A stretch of 56,962 bases of DNA from Desulfobacterales bacterium (GTDB lineage: Bacteria; Desulfobacterota; Desulfobacteria; Desulfobacterales; SpSt-501). The notes beneath the pieces were generated by a model that made no database searches, was not told the origin of the DNA, and was given only the letters and a program-made list of their open reading frames with translations. Positions 1 to 7,952 of this stretch are shown in pieces (positions within the stretch are counted from its first letter, which is position 1; every line of letters begins with the position of its first letter). Location of the stretch: NCBI GenBank assembly GCA_025454255.1, contig JALOOU010000032.1, forward strand, positions 1 through 56,962, read 5' to 3'. The position numbers were made by a program, and so were the translations under genes.

Positions 1-43
1 GGGATGCTTGCGGCAAGACCCGCTCACAAAGGAGGTAGAACCC

Positions 44-811
44 GTGGCTGATTACAATACGATGGAAATGATGATCTGCCTGGCTTCCAGGTACCTCGAG
101 GACGGCAAGACCGTGGCTGTCGGCACCGGGGCGCCCTGCGCGGCCGCCATGCTGGCCCAGAAGGCCCACTCGCCGAACCTGATCATTTTGTTCGAGGCCG
201 GGGGCATATCCCCGCTGCTGCCGCAGATGCCGATCTCGGTGGGTGACTCGCGCACCTTCTTCCGCGCCGTCATGGCGGCGGGCATGAACGAGATGATGAC
301 CACCTGCGCCCGCGGCCTGGTGGACTATGCCTTTCTGGGCGGGGCCCAGATCGATAAGTTCGGCAATATCAACTCCACGATCGTCGGCGACTACCACAAA
401 CCCAAGGTGCGCTTCCCGGGCAGCGGGGGGGCCAACGACTTCGCCTCCTTGTGCTGGCGCACGATGATCATGACGGTGCACAGCAAGTCGCGGTTCGTCG
501 AAAAATGCGATTTCATCACCTCGCCGGGCTTCCTGACCGGCGCGGGCGCCCGCGAGGCCGCGGGGCTGCCGGAGGGCGGCCCCTACAAGATCATCACGGA
601 CCTGGCGGTGATGGGCTTCGACGAAACGACGCGGGCCATGATGATCGAGTCGCTGCACCCGGGGGTGGAGGTCGACCGGGTCAAGGCCGAGACCGGCTTC
701 GAGCTGGTGATCCCAAAGCAGGTCGGCCGGACCAAGCCCCCCACGGAGGAGGAGCTGCGGATCCTGAGAGAGGACGTGGACCCGCTCAAACTCGTCATCG
801 GACGCGCTTAG
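44..811 (+). CDS. Glutaconate-type CoA-transferase, subunit B
   Basis: 255-residue protein of CoA-transferase family I (GctB-like), which with an A subunit moves CoA between acyl-CoA and a free acid in the cytoplasm. The GTG start at 44 is chosen because AAAGGAGG lies about 8 bases upstream; an in-frame TTG at 8 lacks such a site. Residues 47-54 read IILFEAGG, and Glu51 fits the catalytic glutamate that carries the CoA thioester (Glu54 in the Acidaminococcus enzyme, from family knowledge). The length matches GctB. The A subunit would lie upstream, outside the window; a reading frame open from base 1 ends in TGA at 49-51, overlapping this start, and may be its tail. The substrate cannot be fixed from sequence; glutaconate, 3-oxoacids or other short acids are possible. 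Confidence 0.85.
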   Translation: MADYNTMEMMICLASRYLEDGKTVAVGTGAPCAAAMLAQKAHSPNLIILFEAGGISPLLPQMPISVGDSRTFFRAVMAAGMNEMMTTCARGLVDYAFLGGAQIDKFGNINSTIVGDYHKPKVRFPGSGGANDFASLCWRTMIMTVHSKSRFVEKCDFITSPGFLTGAGAREAAGLPEGGPYKIITDLAVMGFDETTRAMMIESLHPGVEVDRVKAETGFELVIPKQVGRTKPPTEEELRILREDVDPLKLVIGRA

Positions 812-860
812 AGGGCGTTGCAGCGCGCTGCGCCACGTTATCATCACTTAAACTTTTTTC

Positions 861-898
861 GTGGGAGCGGATTCCAGCCGTGATCGTTTCGCGCTCCC
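861..898. repeat. REP-like inverted repeat, copy 1
   Basis: Imperfect palindrome bounded by GTGGGAGCG (861-869) and CGCTCCC (892-898). It shares the sequence GGGAGCGG-TTCCAGCCG with the reverse complement of the element at 9480-9528, so the two are copies of one short interspersed palindrome. A degenerate third copy (TGGCTTCCAGCCA) lies at 1133-1145. Confidence 0.55.
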
Positions 899-1052
899 GG
901 CAGGGCGAAACTCCCGCAGAAAGCAAGCCCAACTTATTTGAAAGCTGGAAGGGAGAAAAAGTTGTCGGTTTAGGGTCGGGTGCGGAGCGGCGTGGGTGAT
1001 GTGCGATGGCCGCAGGCTGGCCGCGAGTTGAGCCTCGAAGACCCTAACCCCA

Positions 1053-1092
1053 GCCCTTTCCCGGTGGCAACGCCGGGAAAGGGCTTTTTTTT
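1053..1092 (+). terminator. Rho-independent terminator of the CoA-transferase operon
   Basis: A perfect 12-bp stem (GCCCTTTCCCGG at 1053-1064 pairing with 1073-1084), an 8-base loop and a run of eight T (1085-1092). It lies 240 bases after the CoA-transferase stop and is oriented for the plus strand. Confidence 0.9.
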
Positions 1093-1171
1093 AGTTCGCC
1101 CGGCAGGCGAATGACGTTAGGATGGGCGGTAGTGGCTTCCAGCCACGATGAACGCGGCTCTATGAAGGGCG

Positions 1172-1289
1172 GCTTCGCAATAAGCCCAAATTCAAGGCGT
1201 GCAAGTGGCCGTGGCGCGAGGCGTACTCCACGTACGCCGCAGCGCCAGCGGCACGCGGCACAACGCCGAAGTTGGGCTTATTGCGAAGC
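1172..1289. repeat. 118-bp long palindrome (hairpin repeat)
   Basis: The outer arms are an exact 18-bp inverted repeat (GCTTCGCAATAAGCCCAA at 1172-1189 and its complement at 1272-1289). Interior arms are largely complementary, and the centre is a perfect GGCGTAC-TCCAC-GTACGCC hairpin (1220-1238). The right end encodes the last residues and stop codon of the leftward ATPase gene. There is no T-run, so it is not a simple terminator. The form suggests a genomic interspersed palindrome. The remaining bases of the 812-1277 gap, besides this element, the terminator and REP copies, show nothing else I can name. Confidence 0.7.
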
Positions 1290-3701
1290 TGCCCCCCAGG
1301 CAGGGACGGCCTTGCCCTGCTCATCCCGCCGATACGGCAGCCACAGCAGGCCGAAGAACTCCTGCGCGACCCCGGCGGGGGCGGGTGGGATCCGGATCTC
1401 TTTCAAGCTCTCGCCGGCGGGGTCGAAGGCCGCTTCGAGCTTGCCGATGTCCGCCTGGAGCTCCGCCTCCAGCGAGGCGATCTTGGCCCTGACCGACTCG
1501 GCGGTCTCCTGCGCACGCGCGGTGTCCATGCTCTCCTTGCGCAGGCGGCCGGCGGATTTCATGGCGCTGCCCATCCGTCCGGCCGAAGTGGCGCTGACGG
1601 CCTTTCGGCCCAGAAACGCGCCCAGAATCGCCGTTCCGAACGAAATGGCGGTTTCAACCTTTTTGGCGGACAACTGCTCCTTTTCGCGCATCATGGCCTG
1701 CTCCGAGCGCATCAGCCGATCCTGCAGGGTCGCAAACTTGCCTGCGTAGCGGCGCCGCAGCTTTTCGACTTCGAGGTCCCGCTGCTCCCGGGCGGCCTGG
1801 GAGACCCGTGCAGCGAACTCGGAGAGGGGTTCCTCCGGGGACGATACCAGCCGGAAGCGCTCCGAGCTCATGAGCCGCAGGGTTTGGCTTCTCCGCACCC
1901 ACTGCAGCAGGTCCCTGCGCCACCCGTCGTAGGAGCCGGCCTTTTTGGCTTCCGCCGGCAGCTCCGCAAACACGGCCCCGGCCGCGGGCGCCTTGACGAA
2001 CTGCCTGGGGGGAAGGGGGATTTCGATCGCCTGGTCCCAGTCCAGGGCGACCGGGCCCTCCGCCAGCGGGGCGGCAAGGCTCAGCCGGCGCGAGAGATCG
2101 ACCTGGTATTTGGCCTGGGCGAAGTGGACCGTCAGCCCGCCGCAGACGGCGGGGTAGTACTCGATCCCCGCGGTGCTTCCGCTGACCGGGATATAGTGGG
2201 CGTCGATCCCCGGCGGCAGGATCGGCGGCCGGGATTCGTGAACCGCCCCTGCTGCCGGGCCGGGGACGGCGGCTGCGGCGGAGGGCGGGCTCTCGGCCCG
2301 TGCGGCGGTCAAAGTTTTGATCTGCTCGCGGGTCATGGGACCCCTGAGGTAGGAGAGGGTCCAGCGGGTCTGGAAGGTGACCGGCGCATTTTCGTGGACG
2401 TTGTTCAGCAGGAACACCCGCTTGCCCAGCCCGGCCAGCACCCGCTCCATGCGGCCGCGGTCGAAGCTCCCGCCGCCGGCAGCCCCCTCCAGCCCGGCCA
2501 TCACCCGCTGCTTGTCCCCCTCGGTCTGCAGCCGGCCGATGAACCAGCTGCCGGTGTTGGCAAGCCCCTTGTAGTCGAGGTCCACGGGGTTCTGGGTGGA
2601 GAGCACCACGCCCAGACCGAAGGCCCGGGCCTGCTTGAGCAGCGTCAGCAGGGGCAGCTTGGAGGGCGGGGTCCTGACCGGCGGGAAGAAGCCGAAAATC
2701 TCGTCCATGTAAAGAATGGCCCGCAGGCTCGAGGTGCCCGGCTGCGTGCGCACCCAGGCGAGCACCTCGTTGAGGAGCCGGGCCACGAAAAACATGCGCT
2801 CGGCGTCGCCTAAGTGGCTCAAGGTGAAGATCGATGCGCGCGGCCGTCCGTCGGCGCCGTAGAGCAGCCGCTGGATGTCCAGCGGGTCGCCCTCGAGCCA
2901 GGACTCGAAGCCCGGCGAGGCTAAAAGGTTGTTGAAGCGCATGGCCAGTTGAAAACGCTCCCGGGACGGGAAGAAGGAGTCGATGTCCATGACGCCGACC
3001 CGCGCAAACGGCGGCTGCTGAACGGCGTGCACCAGGCCGGGCAGGTCGAGGCTTTTTCCGTCGGACCATAGGCTGTTGAAGAGGTTGGCCAGCAGGATGT
3101 GCTCCCGGCTGCCGACCGGGTCGGCCTCGATCCCCACCAGCGCCAAGAGGGAGGTGGCAGTGCTCTGGATGCGCTCGCGCAGGAGATCGCGGTCCTCCAA
3201 CACCGCCGGCGGCGGCGGGTCGAAGCTGCCCAAGGTGTTGATCGGCAGCCCGGAGCGGCTGCCCGGCGTGTAAACGGCCAGCTCCGCAGCGGCGCGCAGG
3301 CGGGCGATGCGCTCGGGCCCTTGGCCCCAGTCGGCGAGCCCCTTGCGCCACAGATCGGCCTGGCGGGCGGCAAACTGCCGGCGGTCGAGTCCGGCCGCCA
3401 GCGCCTCCTGATCGTCCACCCATGGCTGGAAGTCCTCGGCGCAGAGTTCCGGGAAGGTGAGCAGCAGGTTGGGCAGGTCCCCCTTGGGGTCGATGGCGAT
3501 GACCGGAATGCGGTCGATCAGGGCCTCCTCGATCAGACCCAGCCCTAATCCGGTCTTGCCGCTGCCGGTCATGCCGATGATCACCGCGTGCGTGGTCAAG
3601 TCCTTCGAGTCGTAGAGCACCAACTCCTCGGCCAGCCTGCCGGATTCCATGTCGAATTTCCGGCCCATGTAGAACACCCCGAGCTTCTCGTAGGCGATCA
3701 T
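1278..3701 (-). CDS. HerA/DUF87-like ATP-binding protein
   Basis: 807-residue cytoplasmic P-loop ATPase of the HerA/VirB4-like (DUF87, AAA-like) class. The Walker A motif GMTGSGKTG is near residue 45-53, followed by DPKGDLPN, and a Walker B-type strand LYMDEIFGFF lies near the middle. The C-terminal third is Arg/Glu/Ala-rich and probably coiled coil, with a short Gly/Ala hydrophobic stretch. Start ATG at 3701 is preceded by GGGAGGG; an upstream extension to 3905 has no family character. The stop codon lies inside the 118-bp palindrome. HerA-like proteins translocate DNA, but this stand-alone long form has no nuclease partner beside it, so its role is unknown. Confidence 0.75.
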   Translation of the reverse strand: MIAYEKLGVFYMGRKFDMESGRLAEELVLYDSKDLTTHAVIIGMTGSGKTGLGLGLIEEALIDRIPVIAIDPKGDLPNLLLTFPELCAEDFQPWVDDQEALAAGLDRRQFAARQADLWRKGLADWGQGPERIARLRAAAELAVYTPGSRSGLPINTLGSFDPPPPAVLEDRDLLRERIQSTATSLLALVGIEADPVGSREHILLANLFNSLWSDGKSLDLPGLVHAVQQPPFARVGVMDIDSFFPSRERFQLAMRFNNLLASPGFESWLEGDPLDIQRLLYGADGRPRASIFTLSHLGDAERMFFVARLLNEVLAWVRTQPGTSSLRAILYMDEIFGFFPPVRTPPSKLPLLTLLKQARAFGLGVVLSTQNPVDLDYKGLANTGSWFIGRLQTEGDKQRVMAGLEGAAGGGSFDRGRMERVLAGLGKRVFLLNNVHENAPVTFQTRWTLSYLRGPMTREQIKTLTAARAESPPSAAAAVPGPAAGAVHESRPPILPPGIDAHYIPVSGSTAGIEYYPAVCGGLTVHFAQAKYQVDLSRRLSLAAPLAEGPVALDWDQAIEIPLPPRQFVKAPAAGAVFAELPAEAKKAGSYDGWRRDLLQWVRRSQTLRLMSSERFRLVSSPEEPLSEFAARVSQAAREQRDLEVEKLRRRYAGKFATLQDRLMRSEQAMMREKEQLSAKKVETAISFGTAILGAFLGRKAVSATSAGRMGSAMKSAGRLRKESMDTARAQETAESVRAKIASLEAELQADIGKLEAAFDPAGESLKEIRIPPAPAGVAQEFFGLLWLPYRRDEQGKAVPAWGAASQ

Positions 3702-3948
3702 GGCACCCTCCCCCTTTTGGGTTGCGCTGCTGCGGTGGTGAACGGTCCGGTCGAACGTGAAACGACCGGCGGCCGCCTCTCGGAAACGAAGGCCGCCGCC
3801 GCGTCGCTTCCATTGTCGGCATGCGTAAATCGTCTGATTTGTAATCGTTGCTGCGAAGGAAGTCAACGCCGGCTGCGGGTCGCAGCCGCGTCGGGGCGAG
3901 TGCAAAGAGGGGCTCGGCAGTCAACCGCGCCCCGGCCCGGGGCCGCGC

Positions 3949-4017
3949 TCACACGAGAACCAGCCGGGCCAGTGCCGTCAACACGATGATGACGCCCATG
4001 AGGTCGATCATGTCCAT
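3949..4017 (-). CDS. Possible 22-residue hydrophobic small protein
   Basis: A short reading frame begins MDMIDLMGVIIVLTALAR and ends Leu-Val-Leu-Val. It has AAGGA 8 bases before the ATG. The composition is that of a single transmembrane peptide. No family is recognised and coding is not proven; the rest of the 3702-4318 gap shows only the promoter listed separately. Confidence 0.3.
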   Translation of the reverse strand: MDMIDLMGVIIVLTALARLVLV

Positions 4018-4221
4018 TGCCGATTCCTTGATTTTCGATGATCACGACGCGGAGGTTCCAATCGCTTCAACATGGCAAAGCAAAATTTATGCCCATTCTG
4101 ACAGAATCTGTTTTCCCTATCAATTCCAGGTAGAAAAAACTGTCGCTCGAATGCCGGCGCCGTTGAGTGAGAAAATCAAGTTATACTTTTGCGCCAGCAA
4201 CTAAACACCTCCGGCTCCGTT

Positions 4222-4249
4222 TTGACTTTGCTTCTTCTTTTGCTATGAT
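4222..4249 (+). promoter_or_regulatory. Sigma-70-type promoter for the ferritin-like gene
   Basis: TTGACT (4222-4227), a 16-base spacer and TATGAT (4244-4249), within an AT-richer stretch about 70 bases upstream of the gene start at 4319. Confidence 0.6.
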
Positions 4250-4318
4250 CCCGGCTCGGATGGCGGGCGGGCCGAGCCGGCCCGCGGCCGATACCCCACG
4301 CATTGACGAGGAGCGATC

Positions 4319-4792
4319 GTGTTCGAAATCAAGGAGATCCTGGATGTGGCGATCCGACTGGAGAAAAACGGCGAGAAGACCTACCGCGACGCCATGGCCT
4401 CATCTGCGGACGAGGAGCTGAATCGTCTGCTGGCGTGGATGGCCGACGAGGAGGCCAGGCACCGGGAGTGGTTCTCCGCGCTGCGGGCGCAGCTGGACAA
4501 GGGGGCGGCAAACCCCTTCTTCGAGCAGATGAGCCGCGAGGTGTTCAACGATCTGATCGGCGGGCAGAGCTTTTCGCTCAAGGAGGTGGACTTTTCGCAG
4601 ATTGAAACCGCGGAGGAGCTTCTTTCCGTCTTCGCGGAGTTCGAAAAGGACACCGTTCTTTTCTACGAGCTGCTCGAGCCCTTCATCGAGGAACCCGGCA
4701 CGCGGGAGCAGCTGCGGCAGATCATAGCGGAGGAGAAGCGCCACATCGCGCACCTGGGCGAGTTCAGGCCGGCGGTACTAGCCAAAACCTAG
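4319..4792 (+). CDS. Rubrerythrin/ferritin-like diiron protein
   Basis: 157-residue four-helix ferritin-like protein. The start is GTG at 4319 with CGAGGAG upstream. Helix 1 carries IRLEKNGEKTY, helix 2 DEEARHREWF, helix 3 FEKDTVLFYELLEPF and helix 4 IIAEEKRHIAHL, giving the paired Glu and two E-x-x-H motifs expected for a diiron site. No rubredoxin CxxC domain follows, so it is the short rubrerythrin-like form found in anaerobes, probably in peroxide or iron handling. It has its own promoter. Its stop codon overlaps the stop of the convergent CAP-domain gene in a shared CTAG at 4789-4792. Confidence 0.8.
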   Translation: MFEIKEILDVAIRLEKNGEKTYRDAMASSADEELNRLLAWMADEEARHREWFSALRAQLDKGAANPFFEQMSREVFNDLIGGQSFSLKEVDFSQIETAEELLSVFAEFEKDTVLFYELLEPFIEEPGTREQLRQIIAEEKRHIAHLGEFRPAVLAKT

Positions 4793-6069
4793 CGCCGGGC
4801 ACGGCGTCCGAGCACCATCAGGCCCAGGAGCCCGGGGCCGACGAAAATCAGAACCCCGGGGAGCCCCTCCGGCGGATGTGCAGCCTGGATAAAGCATCCT
4901 CCTCCTCCCCCACCTCCGCCGCTGCTGCCGCTGCCGCTGCCGCTGCCGCTGTCGCCGACCGGCGGAGGGGTTGTGGATGACGCGGCGAAGTACTCGAGGT
5001 CGAGCAGGACGCTGTTCGCAGCGACGGCGACGCTGCGCAGGTAGGTCCCGACCAGCTCTCCGCCCGCGAAGGTGACCGTATAGGTATCGGCCGCCGTGAT
5101 CGGGATGGCGTACCCGCCGCCGGCTGCGGTCACCGCATAGTACGTGCCCTTGTCCGGCATCACCGTCACCCCGGCCAGACCCTCCCCCGGATCGTACTGC
5201 CCGTTCGCGTTGGTGTCCTCCCAGACCGTCCCGACGATGAAGCGGTTGAAGTGGTTCGCAGCGGCCGTGTCGGCATAGCAGAAATTTCCCGTGATCACCT
5301 GCGGGCCGACATCGGTCGAAGAATTGTTTTCGGGCACCACGGCGTAACCGACATTGGTCCAGTTGCCGTTGACCGACATGATGGCATAACGATGCCCCGG
5401 GGGGTCCTGGGTGCCGTCTGTCCCTGACCCCCAGTCGATGTTGAAAGCGGCATGGCCGTAAACCGGATTATACGAGTAGGAGAATACGATCCCGGCCCAT
5501 GCCAGACGCGCAAAACCGGAGGCGTCGACCCGCTCCAACTGGCCGGTGTGAGTCTGGCCGTCGATGCTGATGAGGTAATTCGAGTGGCTCTTGGCGGCGT
5601 TGTAGAGCCTCACATCGAAGGCGGCCGGCGGCTTGGGTGCAAGTGCGGCGAACTCGCTTCGGAGCACCTCGAGATTTACACCGAAGTGTGAGCGGGCGGC
5701 GGCGACGTCGGAGTTCGGCATGGCGGCAAGCCACACCCCCTCCTGGGCCGGGTTGGACCGCGCCCGGTTCATCAGCCACATCATCTGCTGCTCGTTGCCG
5801 TCCGGGTGGAGGTTGTCCGCGGTTTTGTGATAGGTCCACTCCGTCGCGGCCGCAGGGGCCTTCCAGGCCGGATCCGCCGGCTGCGCCGAAAAGACCTGCA
5901 GCTCCTCGCCCGGATCCGGCGCGGTTTCAAAAACGATTACGGGCGGGTCGGGCTCCGGCGCCCGGTCGATGTGCGCGGCGGCGGGTCCGCTGAGGATGAA
6001 TGCCAGTGAGATCGGCAGCACCAGGTGCGCCAGGCATGCGAACGAAGTTCGGCGGTTCTTAGCGGTCAT
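4789..6069 (-). CDS. Exported CAP-domain protein with Gly-rich CFI C-terminal tail
   Basis: 426 residues. An N-terminal signal peptide (hydrophobic to PAAAH near residue 33) precedes a CAP/SCP-like domain (NRARSNP, YNAAKSHSNYLI, THTGQ, PPGHRYAIMS, NWTNVGYAVV). A Ca-binding-type repeat follows (GTVWEDTNANGQYDPGEGLAGVTV region) with a beta-rich domain. The C-terminus has a Ser/Gly linker, a poly-Gly run with CFIQAAH, a short hydrophobic segment and Arg-rich end, the layout of a protein-sorting tail. CAP proteins are secreted and bind lipids or cell wall; the exact role here is unknown. The gene diverges from the subtilisin gene, which carries the same Gly-CFI motif. Its ATG overlaps the stop of a 31-codon frame (ATGA), suggesting coupled translation. 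Confidence 0.75.
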   Translation of the reverse strand: MTAKNRRTSFACLAHLVLPISLAFILSGPAAAHIDRAPEPDPPVIVFETAPDPGEELQVFSAQPADPAWKAPAAATEWTYHKTADNLHPDGNEQQMMWLMNRARSNPAQEGVWLAAMPNSDVAAARSHFGVNLEVLRSEFAALAPKPPAAFDVRLYNAAKSHSNYLISIDGQTHTGQLERVDASGFARLAWAGIVFSYSYNPVYGHAAFNIDWGSGTDGTQDPPGHRYAIMSVNGNWTNVGYAVVPENNSSTDVGPQVITGNFCYADTAAANHFNRFIVGTVWEDTNANGQYDPGEGLAGVTVMPDKGTYYAVTAAGGGYAIPITAADTYTVTFAGGELVGTYLRSVAVAANSVLLDLEYFAASSTTPPPVGDSGSGSGSGSSGGGGGGGGCFIQAAHPPEGLPGVLIFVGPGLLGLMVLGRRARR

Positions 6070-6161
6070 CGTGCGTCCTCGATCCGATCAATCGGCCCGG
6101 TTGGTCCGGCGCTCGCCTCTTTGTCATCGGCCGTTTGCGGGAAAATATTTAGTCTTGCCAT
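6066..6161 (-). CDS. 31-residue upstream small ORF coupled to the CAP-domain gene
   Basis: The frame starts with ATG at 6161 after AAAGGTGG, begins MARLNIFPQTADDKEAS and ends in a TGA that overlaps the ATG of the CAP-domain gene (ATGA). A good promoter lies just upstream. The peptide is polar with no signal sequence. It may be a leader peptide or a small protein that couples translation; no family is recognised. Confidence 0.45.
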   Translation of the reverse strand: MARLNIFPQTADDKEASAGPTGPIDRIEDAR

Positions 6162-6178
6162 GGCGGCCACCTTTGTGA

Positions 6179-6207
6179 TCTATAGTCGCTCTTTTGATCG
6201 GTGTCAA
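6179..6207 (-). promoter_or_regulatory. Sigma-70-type promoter for the small ORF and CAP-domain gene
   Basis: On the minus strand TTGACA (6207-6202), a 17-base spacer and TATAGA (6184-6179). Transcription would begin near 6172, a few bases before the 31-codon frame. Confidence 0.7.
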
Positions 6208-6299
6208 AATCGCCGGAAACGGCGGTGCCTGCCGCGCCCGCGTGCCGCGGCGCGCAGCTCCGCCTTTTCCGCAGGCAGGCCCAGACAGGGAACCGTCGC

Positions 6300-7901
6300 A
6301 TGCAGATCCGCCCCCTCCGGAAGACCTCCATCGTACTCGCCGCGCTCCTCGCCGCAGCCGTCCTTTTCGTCTTTCCCCTTCAGGCCAACTACCGGCAGGA
6401 GCCGTCGGCGCAGGCTCCGCCGGCCGGAAGCTACGCCCCGGGCGAGATCCTCGTGAAATACAAGTCGGCCGGATCGGGGAGTGCATCCGGGCCGGAGGAA
6501 CGCCCCGCGGAGCGCGCAACCAGCGCGACCCAGCCGCCTGCGCCGCAGGAGGAGCCCTCGGCTGTCGTCGTGAAGCTGCCGGCGGGCCTTGATGTCGCCG
6601 CGGCGCTTGACATCTACCGGCAGGATCCCCGGGTGGAGTTTGCCGAGCCGAACTATTACCGCCGCATCAACCGGATCCCCAACGACCCGTTCTACGGCCA
6701 GCTGTGGGGCATGCCCAAAATCAAGGCCCCGGAGGCGTGGGAGCTGAACACCGACTGCGGCTCGGTTCTGGTGGCGGTGATCGACACCGGCGCGGACTAC
6801 TCCCACCCCGATTTGGCGGGCAGCATCGATGTCGGCCTGGGGTGGAATTTCATCGCCGGCGACGCGAACCCCATCGACCGCGACGGCCACGGCACCCACG
6901 TGACGGGGAGCCTGGCGGCCGTCGGCGACAACGCCATCGGGGTCGCCGGCATCTGCTGGAGCGCCCGGCTCATGGTTTTGAAGGCGTTCGACGATGTCGG
7001 GGTGGGACGGGTGTCGGACATCATCGATGCCATGAACTACGCTCGCCTGGGCGGGGCCAGAATCGTCAATGCCAGCTTCACCGGCACGAGCTTCTCCTTT
7101 GCAGAGCGCGACGCCATCGACCTTCTCAACGCGGCCGGAATCCTATTGGTGGCATCGGCCGGCAACGAAGGCGAAGACAACGACCGGGTGCCGATCTACC
7201 CGGCAAGCTACCCGATCGGCAACATCATCGCCGTGGCGGCGCTGCAGCAGGACGACTCCCTGGCGGGGTATTCCAACTACGGCGCGGCCAGCGTGCAGGT
7301 CGCCGCACCGGGATCCCTTATCCTGAGCACCTACCCCCTCGGCCTCGATCCGACGGGTTATCGCACGAAATTCGGCACCTCTATGGCCGCACCCCACGTG
7401 AGCGGGCTGGCGGCCCTCCTCTGGGCGCAAAGCCCTTCTTTGACCTCAAGCCAGGCAAGGGCCCGAATCCTGGACGGGGTGGATCGGCTGGCCGGTCTTG
7501 CGGGAAAGGTGTTCACCGGCGGGCGCATCAATGCCTTCAACAGCATCCAGGGTGTTCCCGCCGTGCCGTCCGGTTTCGCCGCTGCGGGATCGTCTCTGCG
7601 CATCGACCTCAGCTGGGACGACAACTACTCCGATATCGAGGGGTTCGTGCTGGAGCGCGGCGGCAACGGCGCGGCAGCCTTTGCGGAGATTGCCCGGCTG
7701 GACCCCTTCACGTTCGCTTATCGCGATTCGGATGTGGCCGCCGCCGCGACCTACGTCTACCGCCTGAGAGCCGTCAAAGACAGCAACGCATCCGATCCCG
7801 CCGAACTGACTGCCGCGGCGGTGGACAGGCCGTCGCCATCGGGGGGCGGCGGAGGCGGAGGGGGAGGAGGGTGTTTTATCTCCTGCACTTGGCGACGGTG
7901 A
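6300..7901 (+). CDS. Exported subtilisin-like serine protease (S8) with truncated CFI tail
   Basis: 533 residues from ATG 6300. A signal peptide precedes a fervidolysin-type propeptide (GEILVKYK to VEFAEPNYYR). The S8 catalytic triad is complete: Asp162 (VIDTGADYSHPDL), His197 (DGHGTHVTGS) and Ser361 (FGTSMAAPHVSGL), with the oxyanion Asn in ASAGNEG. A fibronectin-III-like domain follows (about 425-515). The protein ends in ten Gly and CFISCTWRR, so the Cys-Phe-Ile motif is present but the usual downstream helix and basic end seen in the divergent neighbour are missing. Expected to act outside the cell or at the surface. A frameshift just after CFI is possible, but the other frames show no hydrophobic helix. 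Confidence 0.85.
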   Translation: MQIRPLRKTSIVLAALLAAAVLFVFPLQANYRQEPSAQAPPAGSYAPGEILVKYKSAGSGSASGPEERPAERATSATQPPAPQEEPSAVVVKLPAGLDVAAALDIYRQDPRVEFAEPNYYRRINRIPNDPFYGQLWGMPKIKAPEAWELNTDCGSVLVAVIDTGADYSHPDLAGSIDVGLGWNFIAGDANPIDRDGHGTHVTGSLAAVGDNAIGVAGICWSARLMVLKAFDDVGVGRVSDIIDAMNYARLGGARIVNASFTGTSFSFAERDAIDLLNAAGILLVASAGNEGEDNDRVPIYPASYPIGNIIAVAALQQDDSLAGYSNYGAASVQVAAPGSLILSTYPLGLDPTGYRTKFGTSMAAPHVSGLAALLWAQSPSLTSSQARARILDGVDRLAGLAGKVFTGGRINAFNSIQGVPAVPSGFAAAGSSLRIDLSWDDNYSDIEGFVLERGGNGAAAFAEIARLDPFTFAYRDSDVAAAATYVYRLRAVKDSNASDPAELTAAAVDRPSPSGGGGGGGGGGCFISCTWRR

Positions 7902-7952
7902 TGCAGGCCAACCCGACGGGCGTTCGAGCCGGACTCTCGGTGTGCCTGCGGT

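Noticed and set aside
6070..6178. A c-di-GMP riboswitch in the leader of the CAP-domain gene.
   Set aside because: The leader does not show the conserved GEMM core; a small coupled frame explains it better.
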